A DNA stretch of 64,000 nucleotides from Ananas comosus (GCF_001540865.1 NC_033621.1:19171808-19235807); one strand, 5' to 3'; positions 23,847 through 35,724 are shown, counted from the stretch's first letter. Translations and numbers: made by a program. Notes: generated by a model from the sequence alone, not told the origin.

Positions 23847-23862
23847 AGTAGGTATCAGAGCT
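23847..23862 (+). promoter_or_regulatory. Primer binding site (initiator Met tRNA) of element A
   Basis: GTAGGTATCAGAGC lies 5 bp after the LTR end. It matches the usual TGGTATCAGAGC primer site except for an A at the second position region. Confidence 0.75.
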
Positions 23863-24207
23863 TAGAATTAAGTCGTTGGGACCTAGAAAACCCTAGGTTT
23901 GGCAGATCTTAGGAAGGTAAGACGCAAGAGGCGTGACTTATCGTGAAATTCAGCAATTGAGTTGTTTTAACTCCTTCTAGAGTAGAGGGAGTGTTTGAAG
24001 GAGTGTTTGTTTCTGCCAAAAAAATTATGTCGGCTGCAGACGGCATAATTTTGAGGAGGAACAGGGGCGGTCTTTTAGACTTTTGCTTGATTGGGTCGAG
24101 AGTTGTTTGTGTTTTGTATCTGACCCTTGTTTTGGTTTCAATTCGTCATGAGACCGTATTGACGTTGAGGTCGATCGTCGACTCGGGATCGCTCCGCGCC
24201 ATCAAAG

Positions 24208-27200
24208 ATGCCAGAGCAGGCAGGACCGAGTGCACCCGCGAATTTGAAAAAGCAATTGGCTGCCTTGACTGAGGTGACTAGGTGTCACACCCCAATAATC
24301 CCATATCGGATAGGAATGGAGATGTGATTGGGTATATAAGAGACTTAGACACTAATAATAATAACTGGGCTTAAGTATTTTGGGCCGGTGGTTGGGCCCA
24401 GCGAGTTATTGTTGCCAGTGGGCTGGGTTGTTACATTTGGTATTAGAGCCAATCACCAGCCGGAAATGTGTGGCCAGTCTCGGCTGAGTCAGGGTCTGAA
24501 AGATAAGGTGATAGGCTATGCCGGCGTCTGTATGACAAGGTGACCGGCTATGCCAGGATCTAGATGACAAGACTAGCGAGACGAGTCTCACATCGCCTGG
24601 TGATCTTAGTCTGTGTGTGTGATTGGACTGACGAGGACGTAAGGGCCTTAACGGGAGAGTCTATCACACCCCAATAATCCCACATCGGATAGGAATGGGG
24701 ATGTGATTGGGTATATAAGAGACTTAGACACTAGTAATAATAACTGGGCTTAAGCATTTTGGGTCGGTGGTTGGGCCCAACGAGTTATTCTTGCTAGTGG
24801 GCTGGGTCATTACACTAGGCAGTAGGGTGCGTTGTTGCAGAGAATGTGCGAGGCCTTTACTCAGCAGTCGAGGGCTGCGCCGGGAGCATCAGAGCAGCAG
24901 GCGCCACCTGTGACTACCCCAGTGGCCGCACCAGCCACAGCTGCACGCCCACCGGCGACATCTCCTACAACATCAGTTGCACCTACTGGAGAGGCGCCGC
25001 AGATGTCAGAGGTCGAGCAGGAGCGGATGACAGAGAGGCTCGCTCGTTTTTGTCGGTTTGATCCGCCGCACTTCGATGGTAGTTGCACAGAGCCTTGGAT
25101 TGTAGAGACGTGGGTGAGTGCGATGGAGAAGTTGTTTGAGGATCTTATTATACTGAAGCGAGAGCAGGTACATCTGGCAGTGCATTGTTTGGCAGGTGAT
25201 GCGCATGCCTAGTGGAGAAGGATACGACAGAATCGAGGTTTGGATACCCTAGAGATGAAGTAGGACGAGTTTCGTGGGATGCTGTACAGGGTCTATTTCC
25301 CAAACAGCGTAAAGCAGAAACTCGAGGAGGACCTGAAGAAGCTTCAGCAAGGGGAGCAGTCAGTATAGGAGTATACTCGGGAATTTACCAGGCTTTTGAA
25401 CTGTGTGCCATTTGTCGCAAGGGATGAAGCCCAAAAGGTCTACCTGCACGAGAGAGGCTTGAGGCCAGAGATTTTTGTGTTGGTACAGGCGCTGAGGTTG
25501 CGGACCTTGGACGCATCGATTGAGCAGGCGTTATGGGTTGAGCGAGGAGCTGTATCGGTCCGTGAGCGGGAGACGGTGCCGGGGCAGACTCAGGACAGGA
25601 AGCGTCCGATTCTAGATGACGGAGGACAGGCCAGTGGCAAGCGTCGACCGAGGCCTCCACGATCACTCTCTCAAGGTCATGGGTCTTCGGGGCAATAGCG
25701 GTCTGGTGGATCTCGTCAGCAGCGACAACAGCAGGGGATTCCGCAGTGCGTCATTTGTGGAGGACCACACTGGCCTCGATACTGTGAGCAAAGAGAGGGC
25801 CGGTGTTTTGGATGTGGTCAGCCAGGGCACTTGCGGGCAGCTTGTCCCCGAGCAGCATCACCAGTACCTTCGACGGTGTCGGTCCCCCAAGTACCTCAGC
25901 AGACCTTTGGATCACCACCGAGCTATAGCCAGGCTGACAGGGCTTCAGTGTCGCGGTAGAGTGAGTAGTGACAGCAGGCATCGAGTGGCAGGGTGTATGT
26001 AGTTTAGGTTGAGGACTCCACGACAGCAGACCGTGTGGTGGCAGGTATCATTTTGATTTCTGGCATTATAGCTCTTGTATTATTTGATACCGGTGCATTG
26101 CATTCTTTTATTAGTCGAGCATTTGTATCATTCCATGGACTAGAAATAGAGCCACTGGTACATGCACAAGAGGTGCAGATTTCCGACCATGTTTTAGATG
26201 TGGCGGAGTGTTGTTGGGCTTGTCTAGTACAGTTGGGATCTTGGATTATGCTTGCAGACCTGTTGGTCTTGGGGTAGTTACAAAATTTTGATGTAGTGCT
26301 TGGCATGAATTGGTTGGCTCGGTACTATGCAACGATCGATTGTGGAGCTAGGACAGTGACGTTCTACGAGCCAGACTAGGAGGAGTTCACTTTTAGAGGC
26401 TGCAAGAGTATGCTATTCATTACTTGGATTTCTTCAGGGAGGGCTAGGCAGATGATGAGTGGAGGATGCATCGCCTTCCTGGCGACGGTAGTAGAGGTGC
26501 CTACGGCGGCACCAGGACTCGAGGATATCCCTGTAGTTCGCGAGTTCCCAGATGTTTTTCCTCCGGAGCTGACGACTATGCCGCCGAATAGAGAGATTGA
26601 GTTTGTGATTGACATGGTTCCTGGAACTGCGCCAATCTCAAAATCACTATACCGAATGGCATCGGCAGAGCTTGAGGGAGCTTAAGGCGCAACTTCAGGA
26701 TCTGATGGATAAGGGGTATGTGAGACCCAACGTGTCACCTTGGGAAGCGTCGGTGTTATTCGTGAAGAAGAATGATGGTTCACTTAGACTGTGTGTGGAT
26801 TACCGGGAGTTGAATAAAGTAACCATTAAGAACAAGTATCTTTTGCCGTGCATTGATGATCTGTTTGATCAGCTGCAAGGATCTTGTATCTTCTTGAAGA
26901 TTGATCGGCAGTCAGGTTACCAGCAGCTGAGGGTGAGGGTTGTGGACGTTCCCAAGACAGTTTTTCAGACACGGTACGGGCATTATGAGTTCACAGTGAT
27001 GCCTTTTGGATTGACTAATGCCCCTGCCGTTTTTATGGATTTGATGAATCGAGTATTTAAGCTGTTTTTGGATAGATTTGTAGTAGTGTTCATTGATGAT
27101 ATTCTGATTTACTTCCGGAGTGATGTTGAGCATGAGGAGCACTTGAGGATAGTATTATAGCTTCTGAGCGAGAAGAAGTTGTATGCTAAGTTGAAGAAGT

Positions 27201-27284
27201 GGAGTTTTGGCTTCGGGAGGTTTCTTTTTTGGGCCACGTGATTTCAGCAGCGGGAGTGGCAGTTGACCCGAAGAAGATTGATGC
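24208..27284 (+). pseudogene. Ty3/gypsy (chromovirus-type) gag-pol remnant, element A
   Basis: One frame runs from ATG 24208 to about 26674 if the TRIM at 24283-24814 and one copy of its 5-bp duplication are discounted. Order: Gag N-terminus; capsid-like region (EYTREFTRLLNCVPFVARDE near 25370-25430); paired zinc knuckles (CVICGGPHWPRYC, CFGCGQPGHLRAAC near 25750-25850); protease with DTGALHSF near 26080; then the pol linker (REFPDVFPPEL). A one-base insertion near 26674 shifts into RT, which shows [31 protein letters not shown] and the catalytic FIDD at about 27093. A second shift lies near 27220. Stops at 24823, 25210, 25261, 25366, 25696, 26275, 26377 and 27158 are all TAG; two or three further stops lie near 25960-26005. 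RT is cut at 27284 by LTR B; RNase H and integrase are missing. Not functional. Confidence 0.88.
24283..24814 (+). mobile_element. Complete TRIM retroelement inserted in gag, TSD CTAGG
   Basis: Two 153-bp LTRs (24283-24435 and 24662-24814), starting TGTCACACCCC (second copy TATCACACCCC) and ending TTACA. The internal region is only 226 bp, beginning with TTGGTATTAGAGCC, a variant Met-initiator primer site. The direct 5-bp target duplication CTAGG is exact (24278-24282 and 24815-24819). Each LTR has GGGTATATAAGAGACTTAG, a TATA-like element. No coding capacity; depends on enzymes from other elements. Related copies: 9436-9830 and, reversed, 38433-38943. Confidence 0.93.
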
Positions 27285-29838
27285 TGTAAGGTATCGGACT
27301 TCTAAAATCATGAAGTTACGGTGTACATTTGGTTGGAAGACCATTTGAAAGGTTCCGGTGAAGTTCGGTGAAGTTTGGGAGCATTCGGGCGTTTCGATGC
27401 GCGTAGGCGCTAAAACGGAGCCGAAAGGCCATGTTGGGCCGTGAGCTAAATCCGGCATTAGCGTGGATGAAAAGATGATGAAAACATGCTCGAAAACATG
27501 TTTGAAGAGTCTCGGTTCGATTTGAAACGAATCGGAGGTCAAACGAGCGAAAACGGACGAAAACGGGCGAAAATGCTGAAAATTTGGCTAAGTCCTTGAG
27601 GCTGAGTTCTGGACCTTCGGGGACCGGTCTCTCAGCCAAGGACCGGTCTCTCATCGCAAGGACCGGTCCCCGAGCGCGAAAATGGCCCCCGCGGGGGCAA
27701 TGTAATAAAGTAAAAGTTGAGGGGCCTAAATGCACTTTGGGCATTATGAGAGTGTATAGAGAGGGTTCTTTCTCTCTTTCTCTCATTTCCCTCACTCCAA
27801 CACCACCTCTCTCTCTCTCTCAACGTGAAGAAGAAGAAGAAGAAAGAGGAGAAGAGAAGGAAGGAAAAGGAGGAAAAAGGAGAGGAGAAGAAGAGGATCC
27901 TCACCACCATCATCACCTTCTTCTTCCTCTCACCATTAGAGCAAGCTTAACAAGGTAAGCTTCAAACCCTACAATGGTAGATCTCTAGGGTTTGATCCTA
28001 ATGCTCTAGAAATGGTTTGATTAGTGTTCTAGCAAGCTTAATAGATGTTTAAATCTTGAATCTAGAGTTCGTATGGTGGATTTTTGCATAGTAGCAATCT
28101 AGGGCTCAAAATGCTATTTTTGCAAATAGGTGGGTTTGATCTAAATTGGTTGTATATAAACCTAATTGATTGGTCACTGAACGCGTTGAAAGTGACGGTT
28201 TGGCAATCCGTCGAGCCGTTACAAAGATATCGAAGAAAAGGCCGATTTTGGTACAGATTGCCGCAGCTCGCGGCGAAAGCTTCCAAAAATCATGGAAATG
28301 GAATCGTAGCATCGTGGTGTCGGGGAATAAACTCCAGAACAGACGGATCGCGGATAGGAGGTCATTTGGCAGTCGCGCTTGAGTTGGGTCGAGCCGTGCG
28401 GCGTGCGCCGCAGGAGGCCGATTGCGAGTGACGACGAGCAATCGGAACGCTATAAAAGGTGGGTGGTGTCCATCCCGAAGCAATCGGGCTCCCTTTTATG
28501 TCTAAGTTTATATTGATCAAATTGCATATTGACATCTTGATTAGGTAGGTGATAATGATGCGTTTGAGTCCCTTATACTTGCTGTTCTTCGTGTAATTGA
28601 ATATGATATTTGGGCTTAGTGCTTATATCTAGCATGTTTGAGCGTTGTTATATGTGATGTGGAACCTATATATGAGATGATAAGTGTGGACGGGATTAGT
28701 ATGTATTGGTATTGCATTGGGGAAACTTGCTCAAAGAAACGAGGTAGGAATCTAGTTGATAGTAAAAAAGGACACGAGTTGACATATGGTGAGTCGTAGT
28801 GTATATGATAACCTATGGACTTATATGTATGATTGTGACCAGAGGACAGGGTATCTCGAGCTTAGAGGTATTGGATCATGTTTCACGGTTGTCTTTAAAT
28901 TTGTGATGGAGCCCCACTAAGTATGCTCGCGCTCGAGCATGTTGGTCACGTGGGATTGCCTATTTTGGTCACAAGGGATATGCTATTTGGCCCCGTCCGA
29001 CGGTCTCGGGAGTCCGTAGTATGACGTTATATTCCTCCCTACGTGTCGAGATGAGCGTGTGAGCTGTAAGCGAGCCTTCGGGTTTAAGCCATGCAGATTG
29101 AATGAAACAAATAAATGAGATTAGATTGAACGATGAATAGCTCACCTCTTGGACATGTTGGAACAGGTTAGTTGCTACTACTTCATTTGTACATGCATTC
29201 ATATATTATGATTGGATAGTAGAGTAGCTTTACCTTTGTCATTTACCTGTTTTCCTTATCTATCATTACTATCGATTATCTACTCCTGTGCCAACTTGGA
29301 GCCTAGTGGGAATCGGCGGATGTCGGCGGACCGAACCACTGTGAAACTAAGAAGTAGGTTCTCACTCCCATTTTATACAGGGCGACGGCTGACGTTCAAC
29401 GGCGAGGATCGGCGAGTGTAAGGCTAAGCGCCCTAGTGTGCATTAGTCTCTTCGTATTCTATTAGAGTCACCTTTATATGCTTTGAGAGTAGATGATGTA
29501 TAGGATGTGAGCTATTTGGGATGATGTAAGTTATACTATGTTTTGGAAAGTCAATGTATAATCAAATTGTATTATGAAGGCTGAATGAATGTAAGTCGAT
29601 AGATGTTCCTCTCTTTATATTACTTGTATGTTCTATATTGTATCTTGCCTTCCGGTCGTTTTGACTGATTGTGCTCTCGTTTGTATATCGATTGTGTATG
29701 TATTTCAGTTATTTTCCTGGGAACTTGTGTACCAATCTCGTTGTTAGCTTTGGGCGGACAGGGGCAGGTGCTGTCCGTCCGGCGTCTGTTCGACGCGCCC
29801 GGCCGAGCCAAATTGGTAGCGGTCGCGGGGCGGTGATA
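27285..29838 (+). mobile_element. Ty3/gypsy LTR, family B (about 2.55 kb), forward
   Basis: Starts TGTAAGGTATCGGACTTCTA inside the RT of element A. The start matches the inverted partner ending at 34056 (reverse complement TGTAGCATATCGAACTTCTA). It ends near GGGGCGGTGATA, shortly before a primer site at 29846. U3 carries repeated ACCGGT palindromes and a TATA-like box; then a CT/GAA-rich leader. ORFs within (27584, 28084) lack domains. Confidence 0.75.
27611..27761 (+). promoter_or_regulatory. ACCGGT palindrome array and TATA-like box of LTR B
   Basis: Three copies of GGACCGGTC(T/C)C, each centred on the palindrome ACCGGT, preceded by GGACCTTCGGGG. About 85 bp later comes GTGTATAGAGAGG (27753-27765) and a CTCTCTTTCTCTC leader. 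Same arrangement as LTR A with a different flank of the palindrome. Confidence 0.6.
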
Positions 29839-29845
29839 GATAAAG

Positions 29846-29857
29846 TGGTATCAGAGC
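29846..29857 (+). promoter_or_regulatory. Primer binding site (initiator Met tRNA) of element B
   Basis: TGGTATCAGAGC, exact match to the common plant LTR primer site, 8 bp beyond the LTR end. Confidence 0.85.
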
Positions 29858-30197
29858 AATAAAGAGCAAGTAAAGAGAGAAGTTTAGGATGGACCTAGGA
29901 GACCCGTAGGACGGTGAACCTAAGGTTTAGGTGGTGAGTGACCGTGAACTATGGTTGTGGCGGAAGTTGAATTGATTGCGGTCAAGTTTTGTAAACCTCT
30001 AAGACGGATATTAGAGGTAGACTCAGGTGGGTGTATTTCTCCCCAGTGTGTTCATGTTGGCGCGCGACAACATGAAACCTAGTGATGAGAATAGGCACCC
30101 TTGTATGACTTTCGCCTGATTCGAGTCACGTTGTCTAGTAGTTGCGACGAGATTAACAGGTTAAGGTGATTAACCAAGTTGTTGCGTTTCAGGAGCT

Positions 30198-31190
30198 ATA
30201 GCACCAAAGAGACGCCCTGTGACTAGACCCACTCTCGCACCAACGCCCGAGGTGCCCGAGCAGTCTGGATCTGAAGAAGTGCAAGAATTACGAGCGCAGA
30301 TGACTACGCTTATCGGCGTGATTCAACGCCAAGGAAGTCAGATCGAGCGGCTCCAAGAGCTTTTGGAGCGACAAGTGGCGACGACGGCCGTGACGACAAC
30401 TAAAGGCCATGGTCCGCCCGCGCCCTCGGCTCGCGCGCCTGATGCGCCTGAGGGCGTGAGCATTTTGGTAGCTCAGGCGGCGGCGCTTCCCCTACCGGCT
30501 AGTGTTCCTTTGGCGGCTTCAGGTCCTACGATACTCGATGCGGCAGCTGGGGAAGTGAGACCGGAACGCGAGGCGTTCAAGGAGAGTGGAGTGAAGCAAC
30601 GACCTCGTGGTGGTTCGGGGAGACAGTCTAGTTCCAAAAAGGCCCCGAAGTACCAAAAGCGGCGGTCCATTAGACAAGGACCTATGCGGTGCGTGATCTG
30701 CGGTGGAGGACATCGCGCGGGGAATTGTAGGGATCGGGCGGGGCGGTGCTTCAAGTGTGGTCGAGCGGGACATATGGCCCGTCAGTGCGCGGAAGGAGTG
30801 CCACCTGCCCCGTCAGTTGCATCTGCCCCAGAGATTCAGCGACAGTTTGGTGGAGTCCCGTCTGCTACCGCCGTATCTGCGGGGTGTGTGATTTGTGGAG
30901 GATCCCACCAGGCGCGGCGGTGTGCACTGCGAGAGGGAAGGTGTTTTCGTTGTGGGCAGTCTGGCCACATGAAGTATGATTGCCCCTTGGACGATGGACG
31001 ACTCCCGCCGACAGCGTCGACATTCACCTCTTCGGGACAGATGGTGGATGTGCAGCCTGTGGCACAGTCTGGAGGGCTGGGGGTGGTCGAGCAGCCGGAG
31101 GATTCACAGGAGGCGCCAAGCGGCCCTGGATACGCGGCTCATGTCGAGGGACCTGCTGCTGTTGGTGATGTTACCGCAGGTATGATTTAA
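30198..31190 (+). pseudogene. Gag remnant of element B: N-terminal coil plus duplicated zinc knuckles, capsid core missing
   Basis: The open frame covers 30198-31190. The likely initiator is now ATA at 30198 (it precedes APKRRP, a usual Gag start); the first in-frame GTG is at 30219. The N-terminus has a short coil (EVQELRAQMTTLIGVIQRQG-like heptads). The chain then passes directly to a basic linker and four CCHC-type knuckles in two pairs: CVICGGGHRAGNC + CFKCGRAGHMARQC, and CVICGGSHQARRC + CFRCGQSGHMKYDC. The capsid core that should lie between coil and knuckles is absent. Gag packages RNA in the particle; this form cannot be typical. A GCAG/GTATGA donor-like site follows at about 31170-31180. 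Confidence 0.75.
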
Positions 31191-31299
31191 TTAAAGCAAT
31201 CATACATTCTAGCATGAAGTAGTTTGAGCAATTGTATGCATTTGCTTGTGGTCTTTTACTATTATTTACATATTGGTATAGTAGAGACCAGGACGCAGG

Positions 31300-32240
31300 T
31301 CAGAGGAGTCACCCAGCATGCATAAGTCGTGGTGGTATGTCGCCTACCTAAAGAAATTGGTGATTGGTCGGTGCCGGCAAGCTGCTGGTGACGAACCGAG
31401 AGCGAGACTCCCTTTGGGGATCTATGCGTTGTAGAGTGAGGAAGGGCACACCTAGCCGTATGCTGCTTGTAAACAATCGGCAAAGGTGTGGTGGAAAGGC
31501 ATTTGACGGAACCGATTGCCTGGTATCCCTCCTATGGTCTGGGATAAGTTCGGGAATTGGCATTCCCCGTTCACTTCCCCGACGGTAAGCGAGGAAGCTT
31601 CAGAAGGGTTTCTGAAGCTGTGGCAGGTAAACAGCACTGTGAGGCGATACGAGCGGGAATTCTCCCGTGTCGTGCGTTGCGTCCCGAACGTAGCGCGGGA
31701 TGACAAGGACATGGCCGACTGCCTTGTGCGTGGACTTCGGCCAGACCTTTGCAAGACTGTGCTTGCACATAAGTTGCAGACTTTCGCCGACGTCCGGGAT
31801 CGGGCCTTGTGGATAGAACAAGTTGAGGAATCCCTGCGGGAGGAGCGCGAGGCATACTACAAGGAAAAGGGGAAAGGACAGCCAGTGAGTGAACATGATG
31901 GTCAGTCAAATTCCCAACGAACTTCGATAAGTTCGCGCTCGCGATCCCGAGCTCCGGGGACTTACCACATTCGGTCCTCGGCGAGATGTATTATTTGTGG
32001 GGGCCCTCATTGCCACGGTAGTGTGAACAGCGTGAGGGCAAGTGCTTCAGGTGTGGGCTGCTGGGCCACGTGCGGGACAAGTGTCCGCAAAGGCGATAGC
32101 TGGGCCTTGACGCTAACGACGGCCTATCCCTCTCTGGGACAGCCTGCAGGTGTGCCACCTGCGGCATGGTCAGGAGAGCAGCCGTTGAGGACGTTGAAAT
32201 CAGAGAGTTCGCGACGAGCGCCAAGTGGCCATGGATAAGC
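31300..32240 (+). pseudogene. Second Gag remnant: capsid core and broken zinc knuckle
   Basis: Reads WWKGI near 31490, then (31500-31850) VWDKFGNW, RRYEREFSRVVRCVPNVARD, LVRGLRPDLCKTV and a Gln/Glu-rich tail: a retrotransposon gag capsid domain. The knuckle starts as CIICGGPH near 31990, loses its frame after one missing base near 32012, and picks up again in another frame as CFRCGLLGHVRDKC. The end (GCAGGTATGAATTAATTG) repeats the end of the previous gag remnant, so the two are related duplicates joined out of normal order. No protease or RT follows. Confidence 0.75.
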
Positions 32241-32764
32241 GACCCGAGTTGCGGTGCTTGCTGTTGTCAACGTCGTTGTAGCAGGTATGAATTAATTGAG
32301 CAAGCATATTTTTGCATGATCCCAAGTTGTTGCATAGCATGCATTCATCATATGGTCAGTTACTACTATTACTACATTACATAGTAGGGACCGAGTGGTC
32401 GGGTAAGTAGGTACCCGAGCATGCTAGCAGGATGAGAGTATGGCGCCTGCTGAGCATGCTAGTGGCCTCTACTACTATATTCTACAATCTAGATTCAACC
32501 ACACTAGGTGTCTCTATATATCATAACCTAGGTTCAACCACGCTAGGTTTTATGTCATTTTCCACCTAGATCTCGACTCTAGGTTCACTTGTTCAACCTA
32601 TGTTCCATGACACTAGGTTCATGCCACTCGATCTACTTATTATCCTAGCTGTCCACACCTAGGGTTGTAATTTACATGTACTTGCTTTGCAACTGTCGAA
32701 TTCTCTAATCAACCTAGAGTTATCGACCGGAATTCTCATCTACATGAATCTAGCACAGGCTACA

Positions 32765-32930
32765 ACCTGTCAACATGCATGTATAGTCTAGCATGATCCA
32801 CAACATGTCAACATGCATTTTATCTAGCATATTCTACAATATCAACATGCATTCATCTAGCATATTCTACAATATATCAACATGCATTCATCTAACATAT
32901 TCTACAATATATCAACATGCATTCATTGGT
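32765..32930. repeat. About 36-bp tandem repeat, 4 copies
   Basis: Units read ATCAACATGCATTCATCTA then GCATATTCTACAATAT. Preceded (32460-32700) by scattered CTAGGTTCAACCAC words. AT-rich, non-coding. Confidence 0.75.
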
Positions 32931-32999
32931 AGTAACATCAACTAACATAATATGATTCCTGCATTCATATTATAATCCACAACCTACCACTATATATAT

Positions 33000-34056
33000 A
33001 TATGCATCAATGATAATTAATATCTCACTTCGACATGGAAGTGAGTAATCTCTTTGGTTAGCATAACCCACCTCGTATCGCTCTTCGATTGCTTGTCGAC
33101 ACTTGTAATTGGCCTCCTGCGGCACTTGTTGTCCAGTTCGGCTCGAACTTGCAACCGATCGCCAACCGCAAGTCAATCCGCGACCTAGGGTTGTCAAGGA
33201 CCCTTCTCTAACCTCCAATTAAAGAAACATAGGGTTTAATTAGATCAAAACCCTCCAAATCCCAAAACCCCCATCTCTAACCCTAGCATGAGACAATCTC
33301 CAATTAACCAAAAATCTCATGGGGAAAACATGCTAGAATTACTTTAGAGACTAGTAGAATACCAAGCATAAAGGATTTAACCAATCCTAAACACTTACCA
33401 AAATGCGAACGCCGAGTCGGAAGCACGCTGCTCCAATGGGCGCACGAAGACTCGATCCGTCGCTCCACACGCGTTCCCACGCCTGCTCTCTGCCAAGCCT
33501 CCGAATTTGGGAGAGGGATCTAGAGAGAGAAGGAAGATATCTAGAGAGAGAGGAGAGGTTCTCTCTCTACCTCATAGTGTGTGTGTGCGCGCGCGCTAAA
33601 ATGGCTGAGGGAGGAGAAGAAAGGAGATGGCCCCTTTTTAAAGTCAACCCCTACCACTTAATTACAAGAATGCCACTCTGCCGGGGCATTTTCGAGCTTC
33701 GGGGTCCGGACCTTAGCCCTAGGATCCGGACCCTGTAGGTCCAGAAACGCCGAAAAATTAGCCTTTTGCCAATCGGGTCCGTTTTCACTCGTTTTCACTC
33801 CCGGGGCCTCCGATTCATCTCAAATCGCACCGAGACCCCCAAAACATGTTTTCGAGCGCATTTAGACCGTCTTTTCATCCACACTTTGCCGAATTTCGGT
33901 CAAGGTCCAACCATAGCTTTTCGGGTTTCGTTTTCGCGCCCGACGCGTACAAAAAAGGCCCGAATGCTCCCGAACTTCACCAAAACTGTTCCAATAATAG
34001 CTTTCCAAACTAACATACCCCGTAACTTTATAACTATAGAAGTTCGATATGCTACA
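33000..34056 (-). mobile_element. Ty3/gypsy LTR, family B, reversed and 3'-truncated
   Basis: Reverse complement of the first ~1 kb of LTR B: the LTR start is at 34056 (reads TGTAGCATATCGAAC on the minus strand), followed by TTCGGGAGCATTCGGGCC and AAAACATG words shared with 27300-27520. Its U3 has GGTCCGGACC palindromes and a TATA-like box. The R/U5 end is lost near 33000. Confidence 0.7.
33632..33732 (-). promoter_or_regulatory. TCCGGA palindrome pair and TATA-like box of reversed LTR B
   Basis: GGTCCGGACC at 33703-33712 is a perfect 10-bp palindrome; GATCCGGACC at 33723-33732 is one mismatch away. On the minus strand a TTTAAAAAGGG box follows 60 bp later (33632-33643). Confidence 0.5.
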
Positions 34057-34069
34057 ATAGAGCTGCTAG

Positions 34070-35720
34070 GACTAAAACATATATATATATAACATAAAGG
34101 ATTCACTGTACATACAACATCTACAACTACACCTCGCTCCAGCGAGTACAAAAACCATAAAGTATGTACATGAATACAACTCACTCCCTCTGACGGGTAC
34201 TCCGCTAGCACAGCGACCAAGGTCGGTAGAGATCTAGCTCGCGACTCCCTTACCACGGTCAGAATTAGCTACAGCAGCAGCCGCAAACGAAGGCTCTGCA
34301 AAAAGGTGGCAACAACTAGGTGTAAGAACTACTGCAAAATAGAGTAGTCCTCAGTGGGACCATTCCCGACCTCAACGGCTCACCCATTAAGTCTACAGTA
34401 AGGATAGTAAGGAAAGCTGGAAAGAAATCTACAGCTACATGGCTCTATACTATCGCTACCAAAACAAGCTATCTGTAGGCATAAACATGCATCATTAGCT
34501 ACCACTGACCTAATCTCACACGGGCTGCCCAAACAGACCCATCCTGCCTGAAACCAAGCTACACCGTACACCACCCACGGGGATGGCCGGTCTAAGTAAA
34601 CTGTCTAAATAGGACGGCAGCAACATCAACGCAAGTCAGAGCCTCACTCCGAAGCACACTCGTGGGCGCGACCCAATCGAGTATGCAAGCGTGTCTCTGT
34701 CGAGCTCAATCAGACTCACACAGGCTATAGTCAATGCAAATGGGTCTAACTGGTCTAACAACGAAAGCTTACATACCCTTGGCACAATCTGATGTAAGAT
34801 ACAGAAATCTGGGTCACCGTCAACCACGACGGCACCCGACAGTATGGAACAGTCTACACTCCACTGTAAAACGAGCTCGGCCCCTCAACACAAGCGTAAT
34901 CTCAACCTACACTAGTCTGAGTATCCACCTCACACTAACAACGATGATACAAATGAACAACAGCTCCTAAAACTAATTCGGTAACTTTTTGAAAAATGAC
35001 AGTGTAGGTTAACGAGTTTTCTCCTAAGTCAATTCAAGGTCCAGCATATAAATTTTTCTAAATTACTAAATCATGCTCCAAAACTCAGATTTCATAAAAC
35101 ATGCAATTTCTGAATTTGAGCTACTAACATGATAACCAAAACAAGAACCACATGCTGACAACTCTACGACTTAGGAGGAAATCCGACGATTTCGGTAAAC
35201 ATCAACCCACCTCGAGCGCTCGTCCAACGTCGGCTAGAAGTCGATAGGAGAACTTCGCACGCTCGCTCGACCTCCGACAGCTCAACCGGGACAACCCACG
35301 CGCTCGAACGATCCTCCTAGGAAATGAAGAATCCAAACGAGATCGAACCTTGACCTTCCCAACGAACGGAGTAAACAAGCTAGAGAGAGAAAAGAATAGG
35401 AGAAACTTACTGTTTCTCCAAGCTTCTCAGGCTACTATATAAGCTGGGGTAGGTGGCGATACAATCCACAACCAAGAAGACCAAAATATTCCTTACCAAC
35501 CCAAATCTGCCCGTGGGGTACCGGTACTCATCTTGAATACCGGTACTCGGCCTTCTGTCCGCAACATAGCGCGCTGGGTACTGGTATCAGCCCAATGCAG
35601 TACTGGTACTCAAGCTTGGTACCGGTACTCAACGATAGGTACTGGTACTCAGCATCAAACATGCGCAACCCAAAAGCATCCAGTTTTGCAACCACACTGG
35701 GGTGCCGGTACTTCTCCCCA
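34070..35720 (-). mobile_element. Ty3/gypsy LTR, family A, reversed and truncated at both ends
   Basis: Reverse complement of LTR A: shared blocks include GCTCGCGACTCCCTTACC, ACGCAAGTCAGAGCCTCAC and the TACCGGTACTC array. The terminal bases at both ends are missing, and an F-type fragment abuts on the right. Frames here (33900-, 34734+) are incidental. Confidence 0.8.
35434..35716 (-). promoter_or_regulatory. Palindrome array and TATA-like box of reversed LTR A
   Basis: Seven GTACCGGTAC-type words between 35517 and 35716, two perfect and five with one or two changes (mostly CCGG to CTGG). On the minus strand GCTTATATAG follows 74 bp downstream of the array. The decay of CCGG to CTGG fits cytosine deamination. 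Confidence 0.75.
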
Positions 35721-35724
35721 GGTA

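Noticed and set aside
23847..23862. tRNA gene at GGTATCAGAGC sites
   Set aside because: Only 12-16 bases complementary to a tRNA 3' end; these are primer binding sites, with no cloverleaf around them.
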